DNA of 64,000 bases from Henningerozyma blattae CBS 6284 (Eukaryota > Ascomycota > Saccharomycetes > Saccharomycetales > Saccharomycetaceae): NCBI RefSeq assembly GCF_000315915.1, contig NC_020192.1, forward strand, positions 124,001 through 188,000. Direction: 5' to 3'. A model generated the notes under the pieces. The model was not told the origin of the DNA. It searched no databases and saw only the letters and a list, made by a program, of their open reading frames with translations. The first letter of the stretch is position 1. Every line of letters begins with the position of its first letter. A program made the translations under genes and the position numbers. Below are positions 54,628 through 64,000 of this stretch, piece after piece.

Positions 54628-55089
54628 TTATGTGTCTTGTTGATTAATGGAGTCCAATTGTTTCTGCAATTCCAAGCGCTTTGCCTTTAATGATTGAAGT
54701 TTAGAAACTTCTTCCTCTGTGGCATTTGACATTGTAACAAGTTCTTCTGCATTTTCCAGACTTTCTTCATCTCTAATTGAACTATTATTTCGTTCTAATC
54801 GAGCTTGTAAAAGAGCCCGCTGTTGCTGAAGCTTGGGTAATTCACCACTTAAAAGATTCAACTTCCCTCCTATTTTTGTATATAATTTTTGTAACAATTC
54901 ACTTTGCTGCTGTATTTGTCCAATTCTTGCTTGTTCAACATCATATTCTGTGATCAATTCGAAAACTCGATGTGTTTTCAAATAATCGGCTGAATTATTT
55001 GGATCACTGCGCAGTATTTCATTTGTTGACGATGCATTATTAACGATCGACTTCAATAAACTTACACAAGTTGTAAGACTCCTCGACAT
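54628..55089 (-). CDS. SPC19: Spc19, DASH/Dam1 complex subunit
   Basis: The 153 residues compare with 165 in yeast Spc19 (YDR201W). The N-terminus SLTTCVSLLKSIVNNAS and helical VFELITEYDVEQARIGQI fit the Spc19 family, and heptad-rich helices follow to the end (LLQKLYTKIGGKLN, LEKKL-like tail KLQSLKAKRLELQKQL). Spc19 is one of ten Dam1/DASH subunits that ring kinetochore microtubules. Order and strands match the YDR200-YDR202 neighbourhood. A short 80-codon plus-strand frame between it and RAV2 is unsupported. Confidence 0.9.
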   Translation of the reverse strand: MSRSLTTCVSLLKSIVNNASSTNEILRSDPNNSADYLKTHRVFELITEYDVEQARIGQIQQQSELLQKLYTKIGGKLNLLSGELPKLQQQRALLQARLERNNSSIRDEESLENAEELVTMSNATEEEVSKLQSLKAKRLELQKQLDSINQQDT

Positions 55090-55343
55090 TCTGTTTACTA
55101 AATCAAAATTTTAATTGGAAATAATAATTATTATTATTGCTGCTGCTATTTTTATTATAGAAAATAAATATTTATTTATCTTAAACACTTTTCACGGTTT
55201 CGCTTCTTTTTTATAGAATACACAAACAAACATATAAAGCATTTTGAACCCTTCAGATTTTTCAAGAGAAATTATTTCAAACTCAATAAATTATGAAAAA
55301 GAAAACAGTGTCCTTACTGTTAGAGAAAATTTAGACATTAGCG

Positions 55344-56789
55344 ATGACAGCTAAAAGGTCAAGATCAAATTCAAGGAGTACAGGAAGTGATGCCCCTAAT
55401 TTGCAACCGCCTCCGCTCTTATTTCAACAGGAAGAAGATCAAAGTCTAGAGAATGATAATATCAATCCTATTGCTACTACATTGATCGCATCTCCCAAGA
55501 AGACAACTGAAAATCAACAAGTAGGATTAACCAAACATAGATATACCAACATTTTAATACTGAAGTCTCTAAATGGAACTTTTGAAACCAAATTTTTAAT
55601 CATACCTTATTTACCAGAAACTTTGAAACTAGGTAGACCTGTTACAAATAACAGTAACAATGGCAATTCGCGGAATTCTATCATACGTTCAGACAATGGT
55701 AATTTTGATTCAAGGGTACTGTCTAGGTCACATGCATCATTATTTACTGACCCAAGGACAAATACTATTTTTATCAAAGATTTAAATTCAAGTAATGGGA
55801 CTTTTTTAAATAATTCCAGACTCTTAGCTGATCAAAATTATAAATTAAATATTGGGGATGTAATTGATTTGGGCACTGATATTGACAATAAGCTAGAACA
55901 TAGACGCATATCTGCATTTGTGGAAGATATTTCACTGATTCCCATACTTTCAACATCAACCTTAAATACTAATCCTAGTGCTTCAGGTATATCTACTCCC
56001 ATACACTTAAGTTTAAATGCCCAAAGAATAGCATTTGATGCTGCAATGTTTGGTGATATCAGTGATTCTCAAGACGGGCAAGCAGATTTAAATGATGATT
56101 TATTAGGGAAAGATACAAGTATTTTAAGTGGCATTTTTATTAATAGTTCTACAGGAACATCACCTAATATTATTTCAATGATAAAACTTTTAAATACCGA
56201 GATATCTTTAGAAGAATATGAAAATGATAAATTAGTCAAATTAAATAAGTATTTGAAAGATTATCGATTGAATATGAAATCCTTGTATTATAGAGATATT
56301 GAGGAACTGCAAAAAAATTTTAAAATGGTGAAAGACTCAATAACAAAAAATTATAATGAAAAATTAGAAACTTTAACTAGAAAGAATAATAACAACCTTG
56401 ATATATTACGTGCAGAAATTGAAAGTTTAAAATTGCATATTAATCCTGATCCTTCTGAAGTTGCAAACCAGCATAGTAATGATATAACTGACAGCCCTGA
56501 TTCTTCAAATTATAATTCTAAAGTATCGGAAATAACTTCGCCCAAGATTGATGAGCTGAGACAGCAATTAATCACTCTTAAACAGGATTTAGAATTGCAG
56601 AAGTTAGAGAATCATTCTTTAACTCAAAAAATTATTAATGACGATGGCTATAATACTTCCAACAAAAGCAACAATCCGAATGGTACTACCCAAGAAGAAG
56701 ATGAAAAGGTATGGTCCGGACCTGGCCAAGTTAGGGCTGCCTTATTATTAGGTGCGATAGGCCTTGCATTGGGATGGGTATTAACTTAA
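55344..56789 (+). CDS. FAR10: Far10/Vps64-like FHA-domain tail-anchored protein
   Basis: The 481 residues match yeast Far10 (YLR238W, 478) in length better than its paralogue Vps64 (YDR200C, 604). An FHA phosphothreonine-binding domain spans about 70-195, with LKLGRPV, SRSHASLF and DLNSSNGTFLNN. A coiled coil (about 300-430) follows. The C-terminus is a single membrane segment (AALLLGAIGLALGWVLT), giving a tail anchor in the ER/nuclear envelope. Far10 and Vps64 belong to the Far3-7-8-9-10-11 STRIPAK-like complex, which affects pheromone arrest and TORC2 signalling. LIP2 next door matches the YLR side and SPC19 the YDR side, so this is the single retained duplicate. Confidence 0.88.
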   Translation: MTAKRSRSNSRSTGSDAPNLQPPPLLFQQEEDQSLENDNINPIATTLIASPKKTTENQQVGLTKHRYTNILILKSLNGTFETKFLIIPYLPETLKLGRPVTNNSNNGNSRNSIIRSDNGNFDSRVLSRSHASLFTDPRTNTIFIKDLNSSNGTFLNNSRLLADQNYKLNIGDVIDLGTDIDNKLEHRRISAFVEDISLIPILSTSTLNTNPSASGISTPIHLSLNAQRIAFDAAMFGDISDSQDGQADLNDDLLGKDTSILSGIFINSSTGTSPNIISMIKLLNTEISLEEYENDKLVKLNKYLKDYRLNMKSLYYRDIEELQKNFKMVKDSITKNYNEKLETLTRKNNNNLDILRAEIESLKLHINPDPSEVANQHSNDITDSPDSSNYNSKVSEITSPKIDELRQQLITLKQDLELQKLENHSLTQKIINDDGYNTSNKSNNPNGTTQEEDEKVWSGPGQVRAALLLGAIGLALGWVLT

Positions 56790-57028
56790 CGATACCTCCC
56801 TTTTAACAATCGTTATTTTACAATCCATTTATATCAACCAAATCCTTTCTTCGTTTTTTCATAACATAACTCTGCATATTATTCTATTAACTAATATTTA
56901 TATAAATGATTATATTCATATTAAATGTACATTTCATTTCTTTGATTTTTAAATCAATCTAATTTTTTATTTCTATTATATTTACATGCATTAATATATA
57001 AACTGTATTATCTATTGATTTATATTTC

Positions 57029-58039
57029 CTATTTACTATCATTATTTTCTAGTTGCTCATTGTCTAAGTTCATATCTTCTAGGGTCATTTGTATTCTTTC
57101 CAATCTTTCAATACCTAAATGCTTTGCTAATTCTTTTGTAAATGCAATTGCCATGTCTTGAACATTTATATTTGATCCTGGTAGTTGGTCATTAATTGAA
57201 GTAGCTTCACAATTTGGTAAGCCACTACATTTTCTAAAATTGTTTAAGTATGCTAAGTCTGGTTCGACATTAATGCAAACTCCATGTGATGTAACTGATC
57301 TTCTGACATTAATACCTAAACTCCCTATTTTTTTATTAGTATTTTTAATCCAAATGCCTGTTTCTGAACCCGTTCTAGATTCAGTTAATAAGCTTAAGGC
57401 CGCACTATCATCTTGATTATTTTTTAACATTGATAGACCCCTAACCATACTTTTCTCCAAAATACATACTAAATCCCTAGCTCTTAAATTTTTAAAGCTC
57501 TGTAAATCTAGAATAACATATGCTACCATTTGACCAGGGCCATGAAATGTTATTTGTCCACCTCTTTCAACAAGGACAAATTTTGGTTTAATATGATTCC
57601 CTGAAGTAGTGAACGTCTCAAACCTTTCAATTTGCTCCTTTGTGATCGTTTTTTTAATTCGTTTACCCCCTGTAAAAGTAGGCTCAAATTCAAACGTTAG
57701 AACTATAGGATTTGGCTTCATCATTAAAATATAGTCTATAATTTTTTTCTCATTTTCATTTAGTATCGCGTTTGGACCATGTTCATCACCAATTTCTTGC
57801 ATTTTATCCTGAATTTTTCTCTCAAGTTTCTTCATATCTAATTGAGCTCTTACAAACTTTTCTTGAATTTCTAATCCATCTTGAAATGGTATTCTCTCTG
57901 TAAATTGAAGATGTCTTAGAAGTTTTGCAGATTCATTCTTGGGGCGAGTAAGAGCTACTGAACTTAAATATTTTTGCAATTGATTTAATCTTAAACAAGG
58001 TTCCACAAATGGCCTAACACATATTCTACTTGAAAACAT
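57029..58039 (-). CDS. LIP2: Lip2, mitochondrial lipoyl (octanoyl) transferase
   Basis: The 336 residues compare with 328 in yeast Lip2 (YLR239C). Octanoyltransferase motifs are visible: ERGGQITFHGPGQMVAYVIL at about 158-177, the catalytic Lys in NKKIGSLGINVRRSVTSHG (around 236-253), and the acceptor Cys in FRKCSGLPNCEATS (Cys271). The basic, Ser/Arg-containing N-terminus fits a mitochondrial presequence. Lip2 moves octanoyl from acyl carrier protein to the glycine cleavage H protein and, with Lip5 and Lip3, supports lipoylation of mitochondrial dehydrogenases. It is convergent with FAR10, as in S. cerevisiae. Confidence 0.96.
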   Translation of the reverse strand: MFSSRICVRPFVEPCLRLNQLQKYLSSVALTRPKNESAKLLRHLQFTERIPFQDGLEIQEKFVRAQLDMKKLERKIQDKMQEIGDEHGPNAILNENEKKIIDYILMMKPNPIVLTFEFEPTFTGGKRIKKTITKEQIERFETFTTSGNHIKPKFVLVERGGQITFHGPGQMVAYVILDLQSFKNLRARDLVCILEKSMVRGLSMLKNNQDDSAALSLLTESRTGSETGIWIKNTNKKIGSLGINVRRSVTSHGVCINVEPDLAYLNNFRKCSGLPNCEATSINDQLPGSNINVQDMAIAFTKELAKHLGIERLERIQMTLEDMNLDNEQLENNDSK

Positions 58040-58784
58040 TGGGACAGGGTTAATGGTAGAATATCCTGATGCTTGCTATGTTCTTTTCGATGTTCAAAGT
58101 TTTAGTAAATAATTCAACGCAGTTTTTTTTTAAATTTAATCGCTACATTCTTTCCTAAAATAAAACCGCAAATATATAATTTATTAAAAGTCAAGCTATT
58201 TGATTTATTGCAGATATCCTTTTATAATGTAATGAACACTACTTGCTATTTTATTAATATTTACCATTATTTTTTGTCTAAACTAAATATACTAAAAAAA
58301 TCAGTAAATAACGAATACTGTTTTGCAAGATTACAGAATACTAAAGCATTCTTGTGTTGAACCCTTAAACCTGAAGAATGTTAAGACATTGACACATTAT
58401 TGAGAAGTCTGCCACTATTAGGTACACTTTCAACAAGACTATGTGAAAATATGACGTTCGCTCCAGGATGCCTACAAATGCTCGTTCTATATTAATCTTA
58501 CATTTTAGGAGGATATTTAACGTAGTAAAACTAATGCTACGACAATTGATACAATTCAAGATCATTTGATATCATAAAAATGTCTCTTAGTACTTTTTAT
58601 CAAATGCATTCTTTAGATAAAAAAACAAAGGGTTATATTGCACAAAACCCAAACCTTAACTCGGTAACCCTGATATACAGATTTACTAATGAAAAATTAT
58701 CTACAAGATATTTTATTGTATTACCATTGAGTATAAACACTTGAAGTTGTATGAACTAAAATCCATACACTATTTCTGTGGTAT
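58040..58784. other. intergenic, divergent promoters of LIP2 and RKM2
   Basis: 745 bp AT-rich; no gene seen. Confidence 0.5.
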
Positions 58785-60245
58785 ATGGAGACCAAAATTG
58801 GAAAGTTATTAACCTGGTTAAATGAATCACCCTCATTTAATATCAGTTCAAAAATTGGTATCCATGAAACACCTCATACAGGTAGAGGTGTAATTTTAAC
58901 AAACGACAAACTTCATAGAAATGAAGTTATTATTTCAGTACCAAGTACACACCAGTTGAATTTTCATACGGTGTTGTATCACATTTCTAAATATAATACC
59001 GATATAAATTTACTAGGAATCACAATTCCACGCTCAACAGAGAATGACAAAAATTACTTAAAAGATCTGAATAGAAATGATCCCAGATTTTTCTACTATT
59101 CTCAGCTATCTCAAGAATTTTTAGTAAGCTTGTCATCTTTTCAATTACTATCCCTATATATTCTTTCAGAGTGGATATTACTTCCGTATTGGAGTCAAAA
59201 TAATTCAAGTGATGAGTATGAATCAGACATAAAACCAATCCAATCATTTTGGCAACCTTTCTTTGATGTTTGGCCTACAAAACTAGAACTATCTTCATTT
59301 CCAGCAATTTGGGACTGTGATCCAGATTCTTACTATAAGTACCTTCTAGAATATTTACCATTTGAGACTTCTATAAACTATAAGCGCATTAGCAATTTAA
59401 TCCAGATTGATTGGAAAGTCATACAACCAGTGTTATCTAGTTGGATTGATCATATGAACTCTCAACAAATAAATAATGGTTTAAATTGTGTGTTACCTAC
59501 TATTAGTGATTTATATTACCAATTTTTACACATCTATACAATTATTAATTCTAGATGCTTATATGCAGAGGTCCCATTGAAAAGTGATGACGTCAAGAAT
59601 AATTTTACTCTGGTACCATATGTAGATTTCTTAAATCATACCTCCAAAGCTGATGGACATTGTATACCATCGCTAAATAAATTGAAGAAAGTTAAAAGTT
59701 GTGGCATTGGTGAATTTCAAATCAGGTGCGGTTCTATGGGATATAAAATGTTAAAAGAAGAGATATTTCTGAATTATGGAGCACATTCAAACGATTTCCT
59801 TTTGAACGAATACGGATTTGTTATCAGTGATGATAAAAATTTAGACTGGAACTTTGTTAATATCTCTAATTCTGTTGAAAGTTTGCTTGAAAATAATTCA
59901 AAAATGATTAAATTCTTGAAAGAGAATGACTATTGGGGTGAATATACCATTAACTATGATTCTATTAGTTATAGAACTTTGATTGCATTATCGTTATTAG
60001 TGACTAAGGATGTTAGAAGAGTTGAAAAACTTATGCAGGGGCTAATTTCTGAAGAATTTTTTCTTCCAAAAATAAATTTACTATTAAAATCTATTCTAAC
60101 GAATTATAAAACGAAATATACAAATAACTTGGATTATTTGTTGAGGACACCAATTATAGAAGAAAATACGTTCTGTCGACAAAATGTCATATCCCTAATT
60201 AAAGGAACTTTAAAAATTATAGATCATCATTTAGAAAGTATGTAA
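58785..60245 (+). CDS. RKM2: Rkm2-like ribosomal protein lysine methyltransferase
   Basis: The 486 residues compare with 479 in yeast Rkm2 (YDR198C). A split SET domain of the Rubisco-LSMT/SETD3 class is present: it opens near GIHETPHTGRGVILTND (about 25-41), carries a long insert, then has TLVPYVDFLNHTSKADGH near 275-292 (the conserved NH of the AdoMet pocket) and IFLNYGAHSNDFLLNEYGF near 327-345, followed by a C-terminal substrate-binding helical domain. Rkm2 trimethylates Rpl12. Rkm1 and Set7 are related, but strand and place between REF2 and FAR10/VPS64 support Rkm2. Confidence 0.88.
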   Translation: METKIGKLLTWLNESPSFNISSKIGIHETPHTGRGVILTNDKLHRNEVIISVPSTHQLNFHTVLYHISKYNTDINLLGITIPRSTENDKNYLKDLNRNDPRFFYYSQLSQEFLVSLSSFQLLSLYILSEWILLPYWSQNNSSDEYESDIKPIQSFWQPFFDVWPTKLELSSFPAIWDCDPDSYYKYLLEYLPFETSINYKRISNLIQIDWKVIQPVLSSWIDHMNSQQINNGLNCVLPTISDLYYQFLHIYTIINSRCLYAEVPLKSDDVKNNFTLVPYVDFLNHTSKADGHCIPSLNKLKKVKSCGIGEFQIRCGSMGYKMLKEEIFLNYGAHSNDFLLNEYGFVISDDKNLDWNFVNISNSVESLLENNSKMIKFLKENDYWGEYTINYDSISYRTLIALSLLVTKDVRRVEKLMQGLISEEFFLPKINLLLKSILTNYKTKYTNNLDYLLRTPIIEENTFCRQNVISLIKGTLKIIDHHLESM

Positions 60246-60668
60246 AATATTATAAAGTTTACAAATTCAAACTATTTGCTCACTAAGTAATATTGTGGCT
60301 CCATAATATATATATGTATTCAGTAATAGGTAAGAAATTACAATTAAAAAAAAGCTAAAAAAATTATAACAAATATTAAAATATGTATGTAGGTTACAAT
60401 TATATTTCCCAAAATTAATAATAGAGTAGGAAATATAAATCAACAATTTAAGATGTATTAACATTGCTGATTGAAATGCAGACAGATAAAAGAAGAAGGG
60501 AATAAAAAAAAATGCAGTAAATAGATTAAAAATGATGGACAGTTCTATTGTGTGAAGAATAAAGTGAAAAAGAGCGCAAATGATTGTAGTAATAAAATTC
60601 AAATGCTTCAGCAAATTTATTTGACAATAAAATTGAATACAGTCACATGTTTATTATACCATATATTT
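60246..60668. other. intergenic between convergent RKM2 and REF2
   Basis: AT-rich. A 115-codon minus-strand frame here (60267-60614) is Phe/Ile/Leu-rich and looks like AT-rich noise. Confidence 0.5.
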
Positions 60669-62708
60669 TCATTTTGGCCGTGGTGGGTAGTTATTTGGAA
60701 CAACATCTGGTACACGTTTATATGGTAAACCGCCCCTGTCTTTTCTTAACAATAAACGATTTCTACCAAACGCTTTTGCAATTAAAGGTTGATGCTGTCT
60801 CTTATTACTATGATTACCATTGTAACCATTATTGGAGTTATTATTGTTTAAATTTGAATTATTACTAGAATCATCATCCTCAAACTGATTATTGACTGGC
60901 TCTTTTGCCGGTTTATCTAAAAATGGATTGAAGTTCCCAAAATTAAATCTGAATTTCAATGGTACTCTTGTTTCACACTTAACTGGACCATATTTTAATT
61001 CAGAAATATCAGAATTAATAGATTTAAAAGTTTCATTCTTACTTAAAGTATTTATATTTAATTCTTTAACATTATCTGTGAATGTCTTAGAAACAAATAT
61101 TTCTCTTGGTTCACCTTGCTTAAAAGGCTTCAACAATTTTTTCAAACTTGATGGAGATAAAGTTAAACCTTTATTTGGCAAATCATCACCAAATACAGTC
61201 ACCAAATTTGAATCTTCAACGAATTTAATATTTCTCTTTTTCTTTTTCTTCATTTCAGAAAATGTGTATGAATCAGAGCCTTTCAATATTGACGGTAAAC
61301 TATTATTCGTAGAATCGTTACTCTGACTATCATTTGAATTTGAGTTTGATGAAGGTAAAGAAACAGTAGATGGTTTCAATTTTTTTGTTACCTTGGAGTC
61401 AGTTGTATTTATTATATTTTCTGTCCCCAAAGATCTTTTACCATTTGTAGAAGAAACAACATCGCCTTTCTTCAAATATTTGGAGAATGATATTTTCTTC
61501 TTTGGTTCTTCTTCGACGATTGATCTTTCTACTGGTTTTTCTACTGGGCTTTCTAAAGGTTCGATAACTTGATTAGTTTTAATTTCATCCGTTTTAGGTA
61601 TACTTGGTTCAATTTCAGTAGATGACTGTAGTGGTTGCTGGTCTTTTATTAGTAACATTTGTTGTGGTACATCAGGCGATAACTGTTGATTTGTATCAGT
61701 CACTTCCATGGGTAAATATTGTATTTGTTGAAACTGCTGCATCTGTGGCATCTGCTGTATTTGTTGTGGCTGTTGCATCTGCTTAATTGGTTGCGTTTGC
61801 ATCTGTATTTGTTGCATTTGAATATGATGTTTTGGTGCTTGCTTAGTTTGTATTTGTTGCTCAAAAGATGGCTGTTGAGCAATGCTTTGTCCTGTGGGAT
61901 TTACAAATTTTAAAGGTTTATCATTAATTATTGGCATTTTTGATTTCTTCACCGTACGCCTTGGAATTGATGATATAGTAGTATTGTTGGAAAATAATGG
62001 CTCAATATTGGCATTATTATTACTATTATTATTATTAATATCTATTTCATTCATTTGACTTTGCATTTGATTCTGCATTAGAAATTGTTTTGTTCTATCA
62101 ATTGTATCAAATAATTCTGGTGGCAAAATACTTCTCACTTCAGTAGCAGTAAAACCAATAGCATTTAAGAAGTTTAAATAAGTTTCCAAGTTGTCAATTA
62201 AAGTTGAATCTAGTAGACAGAGATTTTTAATACCATCAATAATCTGTTGGTCTTTCTTTATCAAGCTTAATCCACCATTGTTATTAGAAAGTAAGTTTTC
62301 TATGAATTTTTTCCTGTCAAGTGGCTCCAAATAAGGCAGTTCTTGTATTATAAATTGAACTGGATCATTATTATTTGCCGAGTTTACAATATCTTGGCTA
62401 TTTTTCAATCTCTTAATATCGATCAATTCATTTAAATAATCAATATACATTTTCTTCAAACCTGTATATAACTGAACATCAGCAACTGTAACGCCTTCCA
62501 TTCTCTTTTCTACATGTTCATTATCCTTTGTGAAAAGCATAAATGCATTTTCTAAAGAATTAATGTAATTTTCAATCTCTAGATTTTGTTCTGGTGTTAA
62601 ATCTTTCATTTGCTGCCAGTCTTTAATATCCTGACGGATCTGCTGTATCTTTGTGGATTGCAAGGCATGTGATATATTTATCTGCTTGGGAATCGGCGCT
62701 GATGACAT
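60669..62708 (-). CDS. REF2: Ref2, RNA 3'-end formation factor in the APT complex
   Basis: The 679 residues compare with 533 in yeast Ref2 (YDR195W). The N-terminus matches (NISHALQSTKIQQIRQD, VTVADVQLYTGLKKMYIDYL), as do KISFSKYLKKGDV, KFVEDSNLVTVFGDDLPNKG, LKKLLKPFKQGEPREI, CETRVPLKFRFNFGNFNP, and the C-terminus AKAFGRNRLLLRKDRGGLPY. RNIKFVED corresponds to the RVxF-like site that in yeast docks the phosphatase Glc7. The extra length is mostly a Gln/Met/Pro-rich repeat (residues about 290-345, PIKQMQQPQQIQQMPQMQQF). Ref2 acts in the nucleus in snoRNA and mRNA 3' processing within CPF/APT. Confidence 0.95.
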   Translation of the reverse strand: MSSAPIPKQINISHALQSTKIQQIRQDIKDWQQMKDLTPEQNLEIENYINSLENAFMLFTKDNEHVEKRMEGVTVADVQLYTGLKKMYIDYLNELIDIKRLKNSQDIVNSANNNDPVQFIIQELPYLEPLDRKKFIENLLSNNNGGLSLIKKDQQIIDGIKNLCLLDSTLIDNLETYLNFLNAIGFTATEVRSILPPELFDTIDRTKQFLMQNQMQSQMNEIDINNNNSNNNANIEPLFSNNTTISSIPRRTVKKSKMPIINDKPLKFVNPTGQSIAQQPSFEQQIQTKQAPKHHIQMQQIQMQTQPIKQMQQPQQIQQMPQMQQFQQIQYLPMEVTDTNQQLSPDVPQQMLLIKDQQPLQSSTEIEPSIPKTDEIKTNQVIEPLESPVEKPVERSIVEEEPKKKISFSKYLKKGDVVSSTNGKRSLGTENIINTTDSKVTKKLKPSTVSLPSSNSNSNDSQSNDSTNNSLPSILKGSDSYTFSEMKKKKKRNIKFVEDSNLVTVFGDDLPNKGLTLSPSSLKKLLKPFKQGEPREIFVSKTFTDNVKELNINTLSKNETFKSINSDISELKYGPVKCETRVPLKFRFNFGNFNPFLDKPAKEPVNNQFEDDDSSNNSNLNNNNSNNGYNGNHSNKRQHQPLIAKAFGRNRLLLRKDRGGLPYKRVPDVVPNNYPPRPK

Positions 62709-63437
62709 TATCGAGACTTTGTTTTTGGTTAATGTCTTTGGACTAATAAGAACAATAATTTATTTTGTTTGAGTATTTTTGATTGTTCACCAGTAATTTA
62801 TTTGGAAGGTGGTAAATCTGGCTTATATTTAATTTATACTTTTATATATACAGAAAAATTACTCAAAAAAATAACAAAGATATTAAGTATATTTATGTAT
62901 TGATTTTTGGTAATGTTTTTTTTTTTAATTCTTTATTATTTTATTGCAAAAAATATAAAATTTAACTGTCAGTAGAGAAGGTTAGAGACAAATAGTGTCT
63001 TTCGGAATAGTTCACTAGGAAATAATCAGTCGGTCAAGCGTATAAGTCACAGGATTATCCAATCTGTCTTTACGTATTTTCTAACAACTGTCACTTCTAG
63101 TGCGTGTTAAATTTAAGGTTTTGCTCACTCTTGTAAAGATTAATTACCATTTAATCGTTATTTAATAAATCCCTAATGGTGAGTTTTTGCATTTTCCAAT
63201 TTTCTTTTCAACGGCGCCAATTTGTAAAATCGAAAAAAGAGAACGAAAATGCAAATTAACCATATTAGGAATATCAGGTCATGTGGTACGAAATGCTATT
63301 TTGGGACATATGACACAAATGTTGAAATAGTGGAATAGAGAGAAATATAATTCATACTTGATTCAATTACTATATATAAAAATTAAAATTCACAAATACA
63401 GGTATTTATAATACTATATCATCTGTGGGATCCAATT
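62709..63437. other. intergenic, divergent promoters of REF2 and the gene at 63438
   Basis: 730 bp, AT-rich. No gene recognised. Confidence 0.5.
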
Positions 63438-64000
63438 ATGTACCCAGACTTGGAGTTGGAACTATCACACTCTGACCGTGATGCTGATGTAAGACGCTCT
63501 CCAGAGGAGAATAATCATTTCTATGAAATTCTGTACGAAGTAAGCAAAGTAGTGTGTCCCTGGAGACTTACGAGGATATGTTATTTTGGTTATGAAACCA
63601 CAATTGAGGAGACCAATTTTATCTTCGAGATAATACAAGAAAGTTGGTTCCATATTTTGGTGCTATTCAATTTACTGACACTATATGTAGTACTTTATAT
63701 TTTATTTCTAGCATTAATGTTTCATTATGATGGATATGAAATTTCCGGTTTATTTCCATTACCTATGATAGTCTTCTTCTTAATGCTTCTCTCTACGATC
63801 ATTTGTTCATTTATAAGCTTTTATAGAGTATTCCATCCTGATGACAAAGAACTGGAAGAAGAAGAGAGAGAGGAAGACGAAACCTACCAACAAGATGTGA
63901 ATTATTCGAATGGTTTTGATAGTTTGATATTAGATGGCTCAAAATATTTGAAAGGGATATATATCCAACTAGCATTCTTATGCCTGTATTTTTGGAGTCT
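63438..64000 (+). CDS. unrecognised multi-pass membrane protein, 5' part only
   Basis: From the ATG at 63438 the frame stays open for 187 codons to the window edge. The product has an acidic N-terminus (MYPDLELELSHSDRDADV), a cytosolic-looking stretch (VCPWRLTRICYFGYETTIEE), two strongly hydrophobic segments at about residues 79-103 (HILVLFNLLTLYVVLYILFL) and 112-132 (LPMIVFFLMLLSTIICSFIS), then an acidic patch (ELEEEEREEDE) and the start of a third hydrophobic segment at the edge (IYIQLAFLCLYFW). I do not recognise the family. An inner nuclear membrane or ER membrane protein is possible. It is divergent from REF2. Confidence 0.75.
   Translation, partial: MYPDLELELSHSDRDADVRRSPEENNHFYEILYEVSKVVCPWRLTRICYFGYETTIEETNFIFEIIQESWFHILVLFNLLTLYVVLYILFLALMFHYDGYEISGLFPLPMIVFFLMLLSTIICSFISFYRVFHPDDKELEEEEREEDETYQQDVNYSNGFDSLILDGSKYLKGIYIQLAFLCLYFWS

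Noticed and set aside
60267..60614. 115-codon minus-strand hydrophobic frame between RKM2 and REF2
   Set aside because: Phe/Ile/Leu bias is expected from AT-rich DNA; it lies in a convergent 3' region.

Overview
This is a budding-yeast chromosome segment from family Saccharomycetaceae. It is AT-rich, and its mostly intronless genes match Saccharomyces cerevisiae genes. It carries two intron-bearing nuclear tRNA genes (Ile-UAU and Phe-GAA) and relics of Ty1/copia and Ty3/gypsy retrotransposons. The order and strand of the genes interleave two S. cerevisiae regions that descend from the whole-genome duplication: the YDR195-YDR223 block and the YLR223-YLR239 block. Genes known only from the YDR side (GTB1, SPR28, RAD9, ADR1, AHA1, UME6, COQ4, RAV2, SPC19, RKM2, REF2) alternate with genes known only from the YLR side (BUR2, CDC42, THI7, LIP2). 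Essential YDR neighbours such as TCP1, GCD6 and MSS4 are missing here. I infer a post-duplication genus (Kazachstania, Naumovozyma, Tetrapisispora or similar) that lost different duplicates from S. cerevisiae. The species cannot be named from the sequence alone.

Layout. 1-26 kb is a conserved block: IFH1 (cut by the left edge), GTB1, an unrecognised gene with a frameshift at an A9 run, BUR2, SPR28, RAD9, ADR1, AHA1, UPC2/ECM22 and CDC42. 27-41 kb is an accessory region. It holds tRNA-Ile, three Ty3-type solo LTRs, two copies of another LTR-like repeat, broken copia integrase and reverse transcriptase pieces, a probable Mutator-like transposase relic, a 100-base assembly gap, a YMR315W-like oxidoreductase pseudogene, a decayed Ty3 pol and tRNA-Phe. 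Two host genes survive inside it: a small CYSTM-family gene (YDR210W-like) and UME6. 42-51 kb is a thiamine-linked group: THI7 (transporter), a QDR-family MFS transporter with indel lesions, and THI4 (thiazole synthase). 52-64 kb returns to conserved order: COQ4, RAV2, SPC19, FAR10/VPS64, LIP2, RKM2, REF2 and the start of an unrecognised membrane protein.

The most interesting signals are these. (1) The 12-bp palindrome TCTCGGCCGAGA lies upstream of both THI7 and THI4, and a 9-bp core lies upstream of the QDR-like gene between them. (2) Cdc42 has a basic extension of about 28 residues just before its prenylation motif. (3) A classic -1 slippery heptamer sits exactly at the frame break of the gene at 5966. 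(4) Two exact Ume6 (URS1) sites occur in the same window as UME6. (5) Hexanucleotide tandem repeats cluster across promoter, transposon and coding DNA at 30.4-35.2 kb, around a GC-rich UME6 5' half.
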